Source of the DNA: Sulfurimonas sp.
GTDB taxonomy: Bacteria; Campylobacterota; Campylobacteria; Campylobacterales; Sulfurimonadaceae
DNA length: 44,571 nucleotides
Reading direction: 5' to 3'
Assembly: GCA_013791885.1 (NCBI GenBank)
Contig: VMSZ01000074.1
Span: forward strand, 1-44,571
The position numbers were made by a program, and so were the translations under genes. Below the pieces are notes generated by a model that was given only the letters and a program-made list of their open reading frames with translations, was not told where the DNA came from and ran no database searches. Positions 24,284 to 35,025 of this stretch are shown one piece after another (within the stretch, counting starts at the first letter, position 1; each line of letters starts with the position of its first letter).

Positions 24284-27200
24284 TTTTTTAATACTTTTTT
24301 CTTTATTTATTATTTTACAAAATGGAGTATATGTAGAAGAGATTTCCATTTCAAATGTAACAGTGAAACAATTATACATAAAATGGAATGAAAAATTTGA
24401 TGTTTCCCTTAAAGAACTCGAAGTTACAAGAAATGAAAACTCCACAACGAGCATAAACTACGAAAAAATTCATGGATATTTTTCAAAAATTCCTTTATTT
24501 AACGGTACATTTGAAAAAATAGTTATCAGCCATATCAAATTTGATTCCATTAGTGGTTCATTTAGTTACATAAGCGGTCAAAATGGATTCTTACAACTCT
24601 CATCTGAAACATTTTTACTTAATAGCTCTTTTTGTTTTGAGTCAAACGCTCTAAATATAGAAATACAAAAGCTTTATGACTCAAAGAAAAAGATTGAGAT
24701 GTATGGAGATATCATTCTTGATTTATCAAAATTTGAAATAAACGCAAAGAGCCATATCAATATAAATAATGAAATTTATGCGACAGTTTTTATAAACGCA
24801 GATAGCAAACAACTTCAATATAGTGTGACATCAGAGAAAAAGATAGAAAGAACAGCACATCTTATTGATTTACTGCAACCACCAAAAGAAGTTCGTTACT
24901 GGATTTTGGATGCTATAAAAATGCGAGGAGCCACCCTTCATGAGGCTAGAGGATGGTTTGAATATGACAAGATGAAGGATGCTTATAAAAATCTTAATGC
25001 CAAAGCAACTCTGAACAAACTTCAATATACCTACAATCCAGAGCTAGAGTCTGTACAATCAGAAAAAACTATTCTAGAGTTTACGGATGGTGTTTTGTAT
25101 ATTAAGCCGCAAAAAGCAATCTCTTATTCCCAGCCACTGGGTAAAAGTTGGCTGAAAATAGACTTTACACAAAAAGACGAGCTTTTAACTTTGCATCTTT
25201 TATTTGACGGGGTCGCAAATAGTGACATATTAAAAATTCTCAACAGCTACAAAATACAACTGCCTTTTGTACAAAACAGTGGTTTTGTTTCTACAAATCT
25301 TATGATAGAGGTTGATCTTAGAAGTTTAAATACAAAAACCAAAGGAAATTTCTACACCAAAAAAGCAAATTTTGATTATCTCGGGCTGAATATTGATATT
25401 TCTGATGCATATATACTTCTTCAAAATTATGATGTAAATATTACAAGTATGAAAGCAGACTACAAAAATGTGGCAACGGCAAACGTAACTATGCAATATG
25501 ATGCCAACCAATCGATCGGGGATATAAACTTTAAATTTGAGAAAATACAGTTTGAAGATGCGCTTTTACTTGATAAAAAAACAAGTTTAAATGTCAAGTA
25601 CCACATCTCTCCCGAAGGCGACATTATTAGTGTGAGCAAATCATCATGGAATTACAAAGACAATCACATTAAAATAGATTCTATACGTTTGCCTTTTGAT
25701 TTGAGCAGCTTAAACCTAAGCTTGCCTGCAACACAGATTTCTGTAAACAATATAGCATCAATGTATATACACGGTCCAGTTGATATCAAAAACAAGAAGG
25801 CGGACTTGGGTGTGGATTTACTCTCTCTGTCCTATAAAGAGCTAAAACTTGCACAATCAAGTGCACAAATGCGTTTGCAATATGACGCAAATATTTCACT
25901 CTCTTCAAGTGATAAAATTCTCTTTGCCTTTAAAAACTCAGACCTCACATTGGGTGGTTTTGATTTGCTATTTGACACGAGCGGCGTTAAAATAAAGAAT
26001 GCTTCCATCGATTTCAATGATGCTGTAGAAGTAAACCTTAATGGAAATTATCTCGCGAAAGACGCAAACTATGCATTTTTTATAGACAATATAAACTTTA
26101 AAAATGAGACAATGAAAAATTTGCTTTCTATCGATGAAAAACTTCGTTTAAAACTCAAAATTGATGAAAACAATGTTCTAAGTATCAATGCTGAAGAATT
26201 AGACACAACCTTTAGTCTTGATGATGAAAAATGGATGCTGAAAATAAACTCCATAAAAAATATCAAAAAATACTCCAAAATACTTCAAAAATATAAAGTG
26301 ATAGACGCCAATGCTACTATTTCTAAAAAAGCTATGGATGATGAAATTGTTTTTGATTCTAATATTACTCAGCCATATGCAATTCTTGTTGAGAATGATA
26401 TACCGACACAAAATTATTTTCTCACCGGAACAATGAATACAAAAAGTGAAAAAATAAAACTTAATATTAATAAAAACATAGATGTCTTCATAGGTAACAG
26501 AATAAAAATAAAAGCTAAAGATTGTGGAATAAATATTGATGCAATTCTCGAACTTACAGACAACAATGACTCATCCGAGCCAAATAAGATGAACCTGGTG
26601 CTAAACGCAAGCAATAGTTATCTTTACTTAAGTGAACATAGACGTATTGTTTCTGACTCTATAGATTTACAATATCTCAACAATACCACTACAGCACAGC
26701 TTAAACATGGAAGCGGCAATGCCGGGTTTAAATTAAATGAAGAAACTTTTCACCTGTACGGCAACGGATTTGGCAGTCATTTTATGGAAAATTTATTTGC
26801 TCTTTCAAAATTCAAAGATGGTTCGCTTGATTTCTCTATGAGTGGAACAACGAAGGAATACAATGGAATATTTTATGTTAAAGATACCACGATTATCGAA
26901 TACAAAATACTCAACAATGTCTTGGCGTTTATTAACACAATCCCCTCTTTGGTGACATTTTCTCTGCCATCATACAATACAAACGGACTCTATACAAAAA
27001 GTGCCTATATGAGCTTCAAAGCAAAAGATGATATTTTTTACATTAATGACTTGTATCTTGACTCAGAGGAAGTGGATATTTTAGGAAGAGGCGTTGCAAG
27101 TATTAAACAAAACAACATTGATTTAAAACTCAATTTAAAAACAGATTTAGGCAGCAGTCTTTCTCAGATACCTATAGTCGGGTATCTGCTTTTTGATGAA

Positions 27201-27377
27201 AATTCTGTCTCAACTTCACTCAAAGTAACAGGAGAATTAAGTGATCCGGAAGTGGATTCTTTATTGCCTTCAGAAATAATTGTAGCGCCACTCAATCTCA
27301 TTAAAAGAACTTTGATGTTACCGCAGCATCTTTTACAAAACAACGAACAAAACACAACTCAAACGCAAGAAGAGTAG
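24213..27377 (+). CDS. Large AsmA-like protein (DUF3971 / YhdP-type)
   Basis: A 1054-aa protein anchored by one N-terminal membrane helix (residues ~14-36), with a very long periplasmic part rich in alternating beta strands. The last ~100 residues (GRGVASIKQNNIDLKL...IPIVGYLLF) match the AsmA-like C-terminal domain. Such proteins are thought to form groove-shaped bridges moving phospholipids between inner and outer membrane. TTTAGG lies ahead of the ATG. The first 71 bases overlap the 5' end of the oppositely oriented mltG, and there is no later start that keeps the membrane anchor. Confidence 0.8.
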   Translation: MTDKIIINAISKTYFIIVSFISFIFLILFSLFIILQNGVYVEEISISNVTVKQLYIKWNEKFDVSLKELEVTRNENSTTSINYEKIHGYFSKIPLFNGTFEKIVISHIKFDSISGSFSYISGQNGFLQLSSETFLLNSSFCFESNALNIEIQKLYDSKKKIEMYGDIILDLSKFEINAKSHININNEIYATVFINADSKQLQYSVTSEKKIERTAHLIDLLQPPKEVRYWILDAIKMRGATLHEARGWFEYDKMKDAYKNLNAKATLNKLQYTYNPELESVQSEKTILEFTDGVLYIKPQKAISYSQPLGKSWLKIDFTQKDELLTLHLLFDGVANSDILKILNSYKIQLPFVQNSGFVSTNLMIEVDLRSLNTKTKGNFYTKKANFDYLGLNIDISDAYILLQNYDVNITSMKADYKNVATANVTMQYDANQSIGDINFKFEKIQFEDALLLDKKTSLNVKYHISPEGDIISVSKSSWNYKDNHIKIDSIRLPFDLSSLNLSLPATQISVNNIASMYIHGPVDIKNKKADLGVDLLSLSYKELKLAQSSAQMRLQYDANISLSSSDKILFAFKNSDLTLGGFDLLFDTSGVKIKNASIDFNDAVEVNLNGNYLAKDANYAFFIDNINFKNETMKNLLSIDEKLRLKLKIDENNVLSINAEELDTTFSLDDEKWMLKINSIKNIKKYSKILQKYKVIDANATISKKAMDDEIVFDSNITQPYAILVENDIPTQNYFLTGTMNTKSEKIKLNINKNIDVFIGNRIKIKAKDCGINIDAILELTDNNDSSEPNKMNLVLNASNSYLYLSEHRRIVSDSIDLQYLNNTTTAQLKHGSGNAGFKLNEETFHLYGNGFGSHFMENLFALSKFKDGSLDFSMSGTTKEYNGIFYVKDTTIIEYKILNNVLAFINTIPSLVTFSLPSYNTNGLYTKSAYMSFKAKDDIFYINDLYLDSEEVDILGRGVASIKQNNIDLKLNLKTDLGSSLSQIPIVGYLLFDENSVSTSLKVTGELSDPEVDSLLPSEIIVAPLNLIKRTLMLPQHLLQNNEQNTTQTQEE

Positions 27378-27391
27378 CATAAGAGCTACTC
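27372..27391. terminator. Bidirectional hairpin spanning two convergent stop codons
   Basis: GAGTAGC (27372-27378) and GCTACTC (27385-27391) with a 6-base loop. The stop codons of the AsmA-like gene (27375-27377) and the lolC/E gene (27386-27388) both lie in the stem region. T-rich sequence follows on the plus strand (ATTTCTT). Confidence 0.65.
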
Positions 27392-28588
27392 ATTTCTTAA
27401 AACAGTTAGTATGTCGACTTCGCTTGCTTTTTTAGCTGGATAATACGCAGAAACAACCACAATAACAAAAGCTCCGCTGACAATAAGTAAAAAATCTTGA
27501 AGACTTAGATCAAGAGGCAACGTTGAAGTCGGATAGACATCTTTTGGAAGAGAAACGATATCAAAATTACCCAACACCCATAAACCGCTCATACCAACGA
27601 CGATTCCAGCAAAAATACCGCCTATGCCAATGACTATACCTAAGTACAAAAACACTTTTTTAATCTCTACATTTGTTGCACCAAGAGAAAGAAGTAATGC
27701 AATTTCGCCTCTTCTGTTCATAACAGTCATTAAAAGAGAAGAGATGATATTGATAGAAGCAATTAAAATAATAAGCATCAAAACAATAAAAAGAGAAGTT
27801 TTTTCAAGTTCAAGAGCAGCAAAAAAGTTTTGATTATCTTCCCACCACCCTTTAATACTCACAGTTTGCGGTAAAAATTCTTTTATAAGAAGGATGTCCT
27901 TCTCCGGATTAGGGGAGAAAATATGGATTCCGTCATATTGGTTCGATGGAATGCCAAGTATTGCTTGCAGCGAAGAGAGTGTTGTATAGCTGTATGCCTT
28001 GTCGTAGGCAGATAAACCGGAATCAAAAACACCCTGCACTTCAAAACGCTTAATTTTTGGTGTAACAGCTAATCCGCCCGGCTCGAGGTGAGTAAAAAGA
28101 TACATAAGTTTTTCGCCCATTACAAGGTCAAATTCATCTTTTAAAGATTTTCCGATGAGAACATCAAATTTACCGACAGTCACATTTTTCATAGCTTCAT
28201 GAACAACACTGTTTACTTTTTGCTCATCTTCAAAATTGACACCAAAAATGTATCCACCTTCAAGCTTTGAGCCATTTCTCGTCATAATCGCTGTTTGAAT
28301 ATAAGGACTAAAAGCTAAATGTGGAAATTGTATTTGTAGGTCAATTAAAAGATTTTCATCAACAGAGCCGTAAAATTTCGGCATGACAGTAAGAGGATAG
28401 TTCATAATAGTGAGTTTCTTCTTAAACTCTTTATCAAAACCGTTCATAAGCGCCATAGCAATTAAAAGTACCGCTACACCAAGCGAGATACCTAAAAATG
28501 CCAAAAGAGCTGATAAGAAGATAAACGGCTGCTCTTTGTCAAAACGCAGGAAGCGCTTTACGAGATAGGGTACGATTGAATTCTTCAA
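27386..28588 (-). CDS. Lipoprotein-releasing ABC transporter permease (LolC/LolE type)
   Basis: Inner-membrane subunit of the Lol complex, which extracts lipoproteins for transfer to LolA. One N-terminal helix (~22-46), a large periplasmic MacB-like domain and three C-terminal helices with FtsX-type sequence ([21 protein letters not shown]) fit the family; 400 aa. The start is TTG, overlapping the secA stop (TTGA), and seems to rely on coupling because the ribosome binding site is weak. A single LolC/E-like permease here may form a homodimer, as in bacteria with LolF. The LolD ATPase is not in the window. Confidence 0.88.
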   Translation of the reverse strand: MKNSIVPYLVKRFLRFDKEQPFIFLSALLAFLGISLGVAVLLIAMALMNGFDKEFKKKLTIMNYPLTVMPKFYGSVDENLLIDLQIQFPHLAFSPYIQTAIMTRNGSKLEGGYIFGVNFEDEQKVNSVVHEAMKNVTVGKFDVLIGKSLKDEFDLVMGEKLMYLFTHLEPGGLAVTPKIKRFEVQGVFDSGLSAYDKAYSYTTLSSLQAILGIPSNQYDGIHIFSPNPEKDILLIKEFLPQTVSIKGWWEDNQNFFAALELEKTSLFIVLMLIILIASINIISSLLMTVMNRRGEIALLLSLGATNVEIKKVFLYLGIVIGIGGIFAGIVVGMSGLWVLGNFDIVSLPKDVYPTSTLPLDLSLQDFLLIVSGAFVIVVVSAYYPAKKASEVDILTVLRNE

Positions 28589-31167
28589 GAAGCAAAAACA
28601 CCTTTTTTAGGGCCGCTTTTACCGCAGCATTGTTTATATTTAAGTCCGCTTCCGCATGGACAAGGGTCATTTCTTGCTATTTTTTTCTCAGAAGATGTTT
28701 CATCATCTTCATCTTCATCGGAATGATTGAGATGAAGTCCGAGATTATTTTTTTGATTTTCTTCAGCGAGTTTTGCAGCCAGCCTTTTAGCCTCATCCTC
28801 AGCAGATTCTACTCTAAACTGAATAATCTGTAAAGTTTTAATCGTGTTGAATTTAATATCATTGATAAGCTCGCCAAAAAGTGAAAAACTCTCTTTTTTG
28901 TACTCGACTAAAGGATCTTTTTGGTTGTACGCACGGAGTCTTATTCCTGTTTTCATGCTGTCCATTGCATAAAGATGTTCTCTCCACGCGCTGTCAAGCT
29001 CTTTAAGATAGAACTCTTTCTCTATCTCTTTTCGAATATTTTCATCGACTACACTCATTTTATTGTCATAAGATTTTTTAAGGATATCTGTAAGGGCCTC
29101 AAGAAGCTCATTATACTCATAAGCTGAAAGTTCTTCAATATTTAACTTAAAATTTATGTGTTCAAGTAATAGCTCTGATAGTTTTTTAAGATTAAAATCT
29201 TCTCTTGCTCCGCCATCAAAAATATCTGCCAAAAGGAGTAGATTTTGGACATATTCAACTCTAATATCATCTATTTTTGATTGAATATCAAACTCTTTGC
29301 TTAAAAGTTGATTTCTAAATTTGTATACAATTTTTCTTTGCTCGTTTGCTACATCATCATATTCAACAATATGCTTTCTGCCTTCATAGTGCATATTTTC
29401 AACTTTCTTTTGTGCTTTTTCTACAGCACGTGTCACCATTTTAGACTCTATATACTCACCGTCTTCAACACCAAGTCTTTCCATAATGGACTTAATTTTA
29501 TCAGAACCAAATATTCTAAGAAGTGTGTCCTCGAGAGAGAGATAAAATTGTGTCGTACCTGCATCACCCTGTCTTCCCGAACGTCCACGAAGCTGATTGT
29601 CTATACGGCGGTTTTCATGTCTCTCTGTACCAATGATATATAATCCGCCCAAAGCTTTAACTTCATCGTTTACTTTAATGTCAACACCACGTCCTGCCAT
29701 ATTTGTAGCAATCGTTACAGCGCCTTTTGCACCTGCGTTTTTAATAATTTCACCCTCTTGTTCATGGTTCTTGGCATTCAATACAGTATGTGCTATTTTC
29801 TCTTTTTTCAAAAGAGAATGAAGCAGTTCTGATTTTTCAATAGATGCTGTACCAATCAAAATTGGCTGTCCTGTTTGAGAAAGTTTTTTGATAGTTTCTA
29901 TAACTGCTTCAAATTTCTCTTTTTCAGTTTTATAAATCAGGTCGTTTAGGTCGGCTCTGGTGATTGGAATATTTGTCGGAATGGAAACAACATCAAGCGC
30001 ATAAATTTGTGCAAACTCTGTTGCTTCTGTCTCAGCAGTACCCGTCATGCCGGCTAATTTATCGTACATTCTAAAATAATTTTGGAAGGTAATATCTGCC
30101 AATGTCTGCGTTTCTTCTTTAATAGAAACACCCTCTTTTGCTTCGAGTGCCTGGTGCAGACCTTCTGAGAAACGTCTTCCTTCACTAAGTCTTCCGGTAA
30201 ATTCATCAACTATGACGACTTCACCGTTTCTTACCACATAATCAACATCATTTGTAAAAAGATAATTTGCTTTAAGAGCCTGATCAAGCATATGAGGTAA
30301 TGATGCGTTTTCAGCACTGTAAAGGTTTTCAACTTTAAACAATTCCTCTGCTGCAGTAATTCCCTCTTCTGTAATAAGAACAACCTTGTCTTTCTCGTCG
30401 ACAGTAAAATGTTCATCCTTCTTTAACTTCAAAGCTATCTTGTTTGCATCTTCAAAATCCTGCATTGCTCTGTTTGTCGGGCCGGAGATAATCAAAGGAG
30501 TTCTTGCTTCATCAATCAAAATTGAATCCACTTCATCGACAATTACGAAGTTATGACCTCTTTGTGCCATATTGTCACGAGAATAACTCATGTTATCACG
30601 AAGATAATCAAAGCCAAATTCGTTATTGGTTCCATAAGTAATATCACATGCATAAGCCTCTCTTTTTAAGGCTGCATCATGCATGTCTTCTAAAATAACA
30701 CCAACGCTATACCCGAGGAAACTGTAAAGAGCACCCATTTCTCTTGCATCTCTAGAAGCAAGGTAATCATTTACAGTCACAAGGTGAACACCCTTACCTT
30801 CCATTGCGTTTAGAACAATCGGCAAGGTTGCTACAAGCGTTTTACCCTCACCTGTTTTCATCTCAGCTATTCTTCCTTCGTGAAGAACCATACCACCAAC
30901 AAGCTGTACATCAAAATGTCTCATATTTAAGACTCGTTTTGCAGCTTCTCTTGTAATAGCAAAAGAGTCTGAAAGTACGTCGTCTAACGTTTTTTCTTTA
31001 CTTAAAACGCTCTCTTTTAGTTTTAAAAACTCTAACTTCAGTTCATCATCAGTCAATGACGCATACTTTGCCTCAAGATCATTAATTTTTTTCAGTTTTT
31101 TGAAATATCTTTTTAATTCTCTGTCATTTGACGTTCCAAATATCTTACCCATGAATGCTTGTAGCAT
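28585..31167 (-). CDS. secA: Preprotein translocase ATPase SecA
   Basis: The motor that drives unfolded proteins through SecYEG. Walker A (GEGKTLVA), the [19 protein letters not shown] region and MAGRGVDI in the second ATPase half are intact. A C-terminal zinc motif ([14 protein letters not shown]) for SecB/ribosome contact is present after an acidic linker. It has 860 aa from ATG 31167, chosen over an upstream in-frame TTG at 31173 because AAGG sits 7-10 bases ahead. The downstream LolC/E gene overlaps its stop. Confidence 0.97.
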   Translation of the reverse strand: MLQAFMGKIFGTSNDRELKRYFKKLKKINDLEAKYASLTDDELKLEFLKLKESVLSKEKTLDDVLSDSFAITREAAKRVLNMRHFDVQLVGGMVLHEGRIAEMKTGEGKTLVATLPIVLNAMEGKGVHLVTVNDYLASRDAREMGALYSFLGYSVGVILEDMHDAALKREAYACDITYGTNNEFGFDYLRDNMSYSRDNMAQRGHNFVIVDEVDSILIDEARTPLIISGPTNRAMQDFEDANKIALKLKKDEHFTVDEKDKVVLITEEGITAAEELFKVENLYSAENASLPHMLDQALKANYLFTNDVDYVVRNGEVVIVDEFTGRLSEGRRFSEGLHQALEAKEGVSIKEETQTLADITFQNYFRMYDKLAGMTGTAETEATEFAQIYALDVVSIPTNIPITRADLNDLIYKTEKEKFEAVIETIKKLSQTGQPILIGTASIEKSELLHSLLKKEKIAHTVLNAKNHEQEGEIIKNAGAKGAVTIATNMAGRGVDIKVNDEVKALGGLYIIGTERHENRRIDNQLRGRSGRQGDAGTTQFYLSLEDTLLRIFGSDKIKSIMERLGVEDGEYIESKMVTRAVEKAQKKVENMHYEGRKHIVEYDDVANEQRKIVYKFRNQLLSKEFDIQSKIDDIRVEYVQNLLLLADIFDGGAREDFNLKKLSELLLEHINFKLNIEELSAYEYNELLEALTDILKKSYDNKMSVVDENIRKEIEKEFYLKELDSAWREHLYAMDSMKTGIRLRAYNQKDPLVEYKKESFSLFGELINDIKFNTIKTLQIIQFRVESAEDEAKRLAAKLAEENQKNNLGLHLNHSDEDEDDETSSEKKIARNDPCPCGSGLKYKQCCGKSGPKKGVFAS

Positions 31168-31183
31168 TTGCAACCTTATATGT

Positions 31184-31213
31184 AGTTACTATATAATATA
31201 CTATATAGTAACT
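31184..31213. promoter_or_regulatory. Perfect 12-bp inverted repeat upstream of secA
   Basis: AGTTACTATATA (31184-31195), spacer ATATAC, TATATAGTAACT (31202-31213). It begins 17 bases upstream of the secA ATG. It may be an operator overlapping the secA -10 region or a hairpin in the secA leader. There is no downstream U-run in either direction to make it a terminator. Confidence 0.55.
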
Positions 31214-31319
31214 CTTGAAATAGGTGTTATTTTAGCACACAAAAAATAATAGTAGGCATAAATAAAATAATGAATGCAGAATATATTAATATTAAACAAT
31301 ATGTAAACAGTCACTTAGA

Positions 31320-31325
31320 TATAAT
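31320..31325 (+). promoter_or_regulatory. Putative -10 box of lolA
   Basis: TATAAT, 24 bases ahead of the lolA ATG. The -35 region is weak. AAGGA serves as ribosome binding site at 31340-31344. Confidence 0.5.
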
Positions 31326-31349
31326 TTTTTTAAAATAGCAAGGAACAGC

Positions 31350-31865
31350 ATGCGATATATTTTACTCCCTTTAGCCCTCTTTTCACTCAGTTTTGCATCC
31401 ATTGAAAACATTAGCACCTTTAAAGCAGATTTTGTTCAAAGCGTAACAGACGAAAAAAATAAAGTTCTTCATTATAACGGCAATGTTATTGCACTAAAGC
31501 CGCAAAACGCGCTTTGGAAGTACTCTAAACCCGTAACAAAAGATGTTTATATGAATCCACAGACTATAGTGATTATTGAGCCAGAGATTGAACAGGTAAT
31601 TATTAGAAAGGTAGAATCGAATTTTGATTTTTTCAATATGATAAGCCATGCAAAAAAAATAGGTGAAAACAGATACGAAACATCCTTTCAAAACACAAAG
31701 TTTAATATAAGAACTAAAAACGAGATGGTTGAATCTATAAGCTATAAAGATGAGTTTGAAAATCAGATAGAGATAGTGTTTAAGAACCAAATACAAAATG
31801 AAAGTATAGAAAAAGATCTATTTGTGCCAAAGATTCCAAAGGATTTTGACGTTATAAAAGATTAA
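31350..31865 (+). CDS. lolA: Periplasmic lipoprotein carrier LolA
   Basis: LolA shuttles lipoproteins across the periplasm from the Lol permease to the outer membrane. The 171-aa protein has a Sec signal (MRYILLPLALFSLSFA) and then the LolA opening FKADFVQSVTDEKNKVLHYNGNV (first part shown), NALWKYSKP and a half-barrel pattern of strands. It lies divergent from secA and the LolC/E gene, grouping export functions. No LolB is visible, as is common outside gamma/betaproteobacteria. Confidence 0.9.
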   Translation: MRYILLPLALFSLSFASIENISTFKADFVQSVTDEKNKVLHYNGNVIALKPQNALWKYSKPVTKDVYMNPQTIVIIEPEIEQVIIRKVESNFDFFNMISHAKKIGENRYETSFQNTKFNIRTKNEMVESISYKDEFENQIEIVFKNQIQNESIEKDLFVPKIPKDFDVIKD

Positions 31866-31893
31866 GAATAGTAAAAAAAACTGTCCTACAGCC

Positions 31894-31914
31894 AACGACG
31901 CGCTAGGCGTCGTT
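31894..31914. terminator. Putative terminator between lolA and acnB
   Basis: AACGACGC (31894-31901), loop GCTAG, GCGTCGTT (31907-31914): a perfect 8-bp GC-containing stem between convergent genes. On the plus strand it is followed by ATTTAAAATT; on the minus strand a T-run follows about 14 bases later. Confidence 0.6.
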
Positions 31915-31922
31915 ATTTAAAA

Positions 31923-34508
31923 TTATACAGCTTTAATTGTTACGCCGTATTTCTCTTCAGCTACTGTACGTGCTTCTAAGTGGTAATTTTTAATTTCGTT
32001 AAAGTTCAGGTATTTATATACATCTGCTTCTTTACCTGCAAGCTTTTGTGGAACTATACTCATATATTCTTCTACCGTAGGAATACGCCCAAGTTTAGAA
32101 CACACTGCCGCAAGTTCTGCAGAACCAAGATAAACTTGAGTACCTTTACCTAAACGGTTATCAAAGTTACGAGTAGAAGTCGAGAATACTGTTGAACCTG
32201 GACGTGAGCTTGCCTGGTTACCCATACAAAGTGAACATCCCGGTACTTCTGTTTGTGCTTCAATCGCTTTGAAAACATCATAGTAACCTTCGTTGATAAG
32301 TTGTTGCTCATCCATACGAGTCGGTGGAACTATCCAGAATTTCTCAACTGCAACTTTACCTTCTCCTCGCATAACTTCACCGGCTGCACGGTAGTGACCG
32401 ATATTTGTCATACAAGAACCTAAGAATACTTCGTCAATTTTTTCACCGGCAACTTCGCTTAAAAGTTTTACGTTATCCGGATCGTTTGGACAAGCAAGAA
32501 TCGGTTCAGTAATGTCGTTAAGGTCGATGTTAATTACCGCTGCATACTCTGCATCAGCATCCGGTTGCATAAGTGAAGGATTAGCAACCCATTCTTTCAT
32601 TCGCTCAGCACGGCGTGCCAATGTACGAGCATCTTGGTAACCATCAGCAATCATTGACTCAATAAGAACGATGTTAGATTTCAGGTACTCAACTACCGGC
32701 TCTTTGTTTAAAAGAACTGTACAAGCAGCAGCAGAACGCTCAGCAGATGCGTCTGAAAGCTCAAATGCTTGTTCAGCTTTAAGTTCAGGAAGACCTTCAA
32801 TCTCTAAAATACGGCCGTTGAAAATATTTTTCTTACCTTTTTTCTCAACAGTCAAAAGACCTTCTTTGATTGCATAGTAAGGAATAGCGTTTACAAGGTC
32901 ACGTAATGTGATACCCGGTTGTAATTCACCGCTAAATCTTACAAGTACAGATTCTGGCATAGTAAGAGGCATAGAACCTGTAACACCAGCAAACGCAACG
33001 ATACCAGAACCACCAGGGAAAGAGATACCGATTGGGAAACGTGTATGACTATCTGCACCAGTTCCAACTGTATCTGGAAGAGTCAAACGGTTTAACCATG
33101 AGTGGATAACCCCATCACCCGGGCGAAGTGCAACACCTGAACGGTTAGAAATAAAATCAGGAAGTGTGTGGTGCATTACAACATCAGACGGTTTTGGGTA
33201 TGCTGCTGTATGGCAGAAAGACTGCATTACTAAATCAGCTGAGAATCCAAGTGCTGCAAGTTCTTTAATCTCATCACGAGTCATTGGACCAGTTGTATCT
33301 TGAGAACCAACAGTTGTAGTAACTGGTTCAACGTACATACCAGGACGAACACCGTCCATACCACATGCTTTTCCTACCATTTTCTGAGCAAGAGTATAAC
33401 CCTTACCGCTATCAGCTGGTTGCTCTGCAGTTAAAAACGCAGTAGATGCACCTAAACCTAAAACATTACGAGCTTTAGAAGTTAAGCCACGACCAATGAT
33501 CAATGGAATACGACCACCAGCACGTACTTCGTCAGTAATTGTGTTTGGGTTTAATTTAAATGTAGCAATACATTTGCCATTTTTGTGTGTTTCACCTTTG
33601 TATGGATAAATAGTTACAACATCGCCAGTTTCCATAGCGGTAACGTCCATTTCTAATGGTAATGCGCCTGAATCTTCACAGGTAGCAAAGAAGATTGGAG
33701 CAATAATTCCACCGATTACAACACCGCCAGTTCTTTTATTTGGTACACCTGGGATATCTTCACCCATGTGCCATTGAACAGAGTTAACACCTGATTTACG
33801 AGATGAACCAGTACCAACAACATCACCAACATAAGCAATTGGATAACCAGCTTCTTTTAGTTTGTTAATAGTATTGATCGGGTCTTCCATTTTAGAGACA
33901 AGCATAGAGTTTGCATGTAATGGGATATCTGAACGAGTAAATGCTTCAGATGCCGGAGAAAGGTCATCCGTATTTGTTTCACCAGGAACTTTGTAAACAG
34001 TTACAGTTATCTCTTTTGCAAGTTCTGGTTTATGAGTAAACCACTCAGCATTTGCCCATGAAGTCATAACTTCAGTCGCTGCTGCGTTTCCTGCTTTGTG
34101 TAATTCTTCTACATCATTAAATGCATCATATACAAGCAATGTATGTTTTAGTGCTTCTTTTGCAGCTTCAACAACTTCAGTATTCGCAGAAGTTAAAGAA
34201 TCGATAATAGGCTTAACATTGTAACCACCTAACATCATTCCCATGATTTTAACTGCATGAGCAGGAGATATTCCATTAACAGTTACTTTTTCAGATGCAA
34301 CATCATTTAAAAATGCAGCTTTTACATATGCAGCATCATCAACACCCGGTGAAACGCGGTTTGTAATAAGGTCTAATAAATCCTCTGTACAGTTTACCTT
34401 GATTAATTCTACTACTTCAGCTGTTTGTTCAGCCGACAAAGGGAGTGCCGGTACACCAAGCGCCGCTCTCTCGTGCGTATGTGCTTTATATTCTTCGATA
34501 AATGCCAT
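31923..34508 (-). CDS. acnB: Aconitate hydratase B (bifunctional with 2-methylisocitrate dehydratase)
   Basis: It isomerises citrate and isocitrate through a [4Fe-4S] cluster. The 861-aa length and the order of domains (N-terminal HEAT-like, swivel domain near residues 170-370, then the catalytic part) are those of AcnB, not AcnA. The cluster cysteines are in [13 protein letters not shown] and CSLCMGNQA. It completes citrate-to-2-oxoglutarate with Icd encoded elsewhere in the window. GGAAAT lies ahead of the ATG. It appears monocistronic. Confidence 0.96.
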   Translation of the reverse strand: MAFIEEYKAHTHERAALGVPALPLSAEQTAEVVELIKVNCTEDLLDLITNRVSPGVDDAAYVKAAFLNDVASEKVTVNGISPAHAVKIMGMMLGGYNVKPIIDSLTSANTEVVEAAKEALKHTLLVYDAFNDVEELHKAGNAAATEVMTSWANAEWFTHKPELAKEITVTVYKVPGETNTDDLSPASEAFTRSDIPLHANSMLVSKMEDPINTINKLKEAGYPIAYVGDVVGTGSSRKSGVNSVQWHMGEDIPGVPNKRTGGVVIGGIIAPIFFATCEDSGALPLEMDVTAMETGDVVTIYPYKGETHKNGKCIATFKLNPNTITDEVRAGGRIPLIIGRGLTSKARNVLGLGASTAFLTAEQPADSGKGYTLAQKMVGKACGMDGVRPGMYVEPVTTTVGSQDTTGPMTRDEIKELAALGFSADLVMQSFCHTAAYPKPSDVVMHHTLPDFISNRSGVALRPGDGVIHSWLNRLTLPDTVGTGADSHTRFPIGISFPGGSGIVAFAGVTGSMPLTMPESVLVRFSGELQPGITLRDLVNAIPYYAIKEGLLTVEKKGKKNIFNGRILEIEGLPELKAEQAFELSDASAERSAAACTVLLNKEPVVEYLKSNIVLIESMIADGYQDARTLARRAERMKEWVANPSLMQPDADAEYAAVINIDLNDITEPILACPNDPDNVKLLSEVAGEKIDEVFLGSCMTNIGHYRAAGEVMRGEGKVAVEKFWIVPPTRMDEQQLINEGYYDVFKAIEAQTEVPGCSLCMGNQASSRPGSTVFSTSTRNFDNRLGKGTQVYLGSAELAAVCSKLGRIPTVEEYMSIVPQKLAGKEADVYKYLNFNEIKNYHLEARTVAEEKYGVTIKAV

Positions 34509-34536
34509 AATATTTCCTGTCTGTTAAATTTGCATT

Positions 34537-34542
34537 ATTATA
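34537..34542 (-). promoter_or_regulatory. Putative -10 box of acnB
   Basis: TATAAT on the minus strand, about 29 bases ahead of the ATG. No well-placed -35 box is visible. Confidence 0.5.
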
Positions 34543-34632
34543 GCTAATAGAATAGCAATCATTTTAACAGTGTTACAATTTGATACATAATATATTTATA
34601 TTGTGCAAGAAGTGTTTATATTGGTAACATAT

Positions 34633-35025
34633 TTAGAGGTTTCTTTTTTCTACTTCTTTTAAAACGTTCTCTTGATCAGTACCTCTGTAGTTGTTTTTGA
34701 GCCAAATCAAATAAGTATCAGGAAGTTCGGCATATGACATTCCTTTATATTGACCAAAACTTATTCTTTGCGATTGTACTTGTTCTATTATATTTTCTAT
34801 GCAAACAACATCTAATTCGAGATGTTGGATTAATGAATAAAACTCAAAAAACTCCACTCTTTTTTGTATACTGAAAGTATAATTTTGAAAATTAAAAATG
34901 CCTTTGCGTTGTTTTACAAAAAGTTCTATTTCTTGTATTTGAGTGACAGTTAAAGACTCCAGATTTTTTACAAAAACGCTGTAGGAGTTTCTATGTTGCG
35001 TGAATTCAAAGATAGCCTTAGGCAT
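34633..35025 (-). CDS. DUF3820 family protein
   Basis: A 130-aa protein of unknown function. The C-terminal part (ISFGQYKGMSYAELPDTYLIWLKNNY, shown in part) is the DUF3820 motif: a short beta-hairpin with 'FGKYKG' followed by 'P..YL.WL'. Family members have been called quorum-sensing-regulated virulence factors in pseudomonads, and similar segments accompany exonucleases. The N-terminal ~75 residues are not recognisable. The ATG shares one base with the ftsK stop, so it is translated with ftsK. Confidence 0.7.
   Translation of the reverse strand: MPKAIFEFTQHRNSYSVFVKNLESLTVTQIQEIELFVKQRKGIFNFQNYTFSIQKRVEFFEFYSLIQHLELDVVCIENIIEQVQSQRISFGQYKGMSYAELPDTYLIWLKNNYRGTDQENVLKEVEKRNL

Noticed and set aside
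24284-24454. Upstream extension of mltG by 57 codons
   Set aside because: The added sequence is not MltG-like, lies antisense to the AsmA-like gene, and would push the membrane helix away from the N terminus.
28921-29821. Several antisense frames opposite secA
   Set aside because: They are shadows of a conserved gene, have Phe/Ile/Cys-rich products and lack ribosome binding sites.
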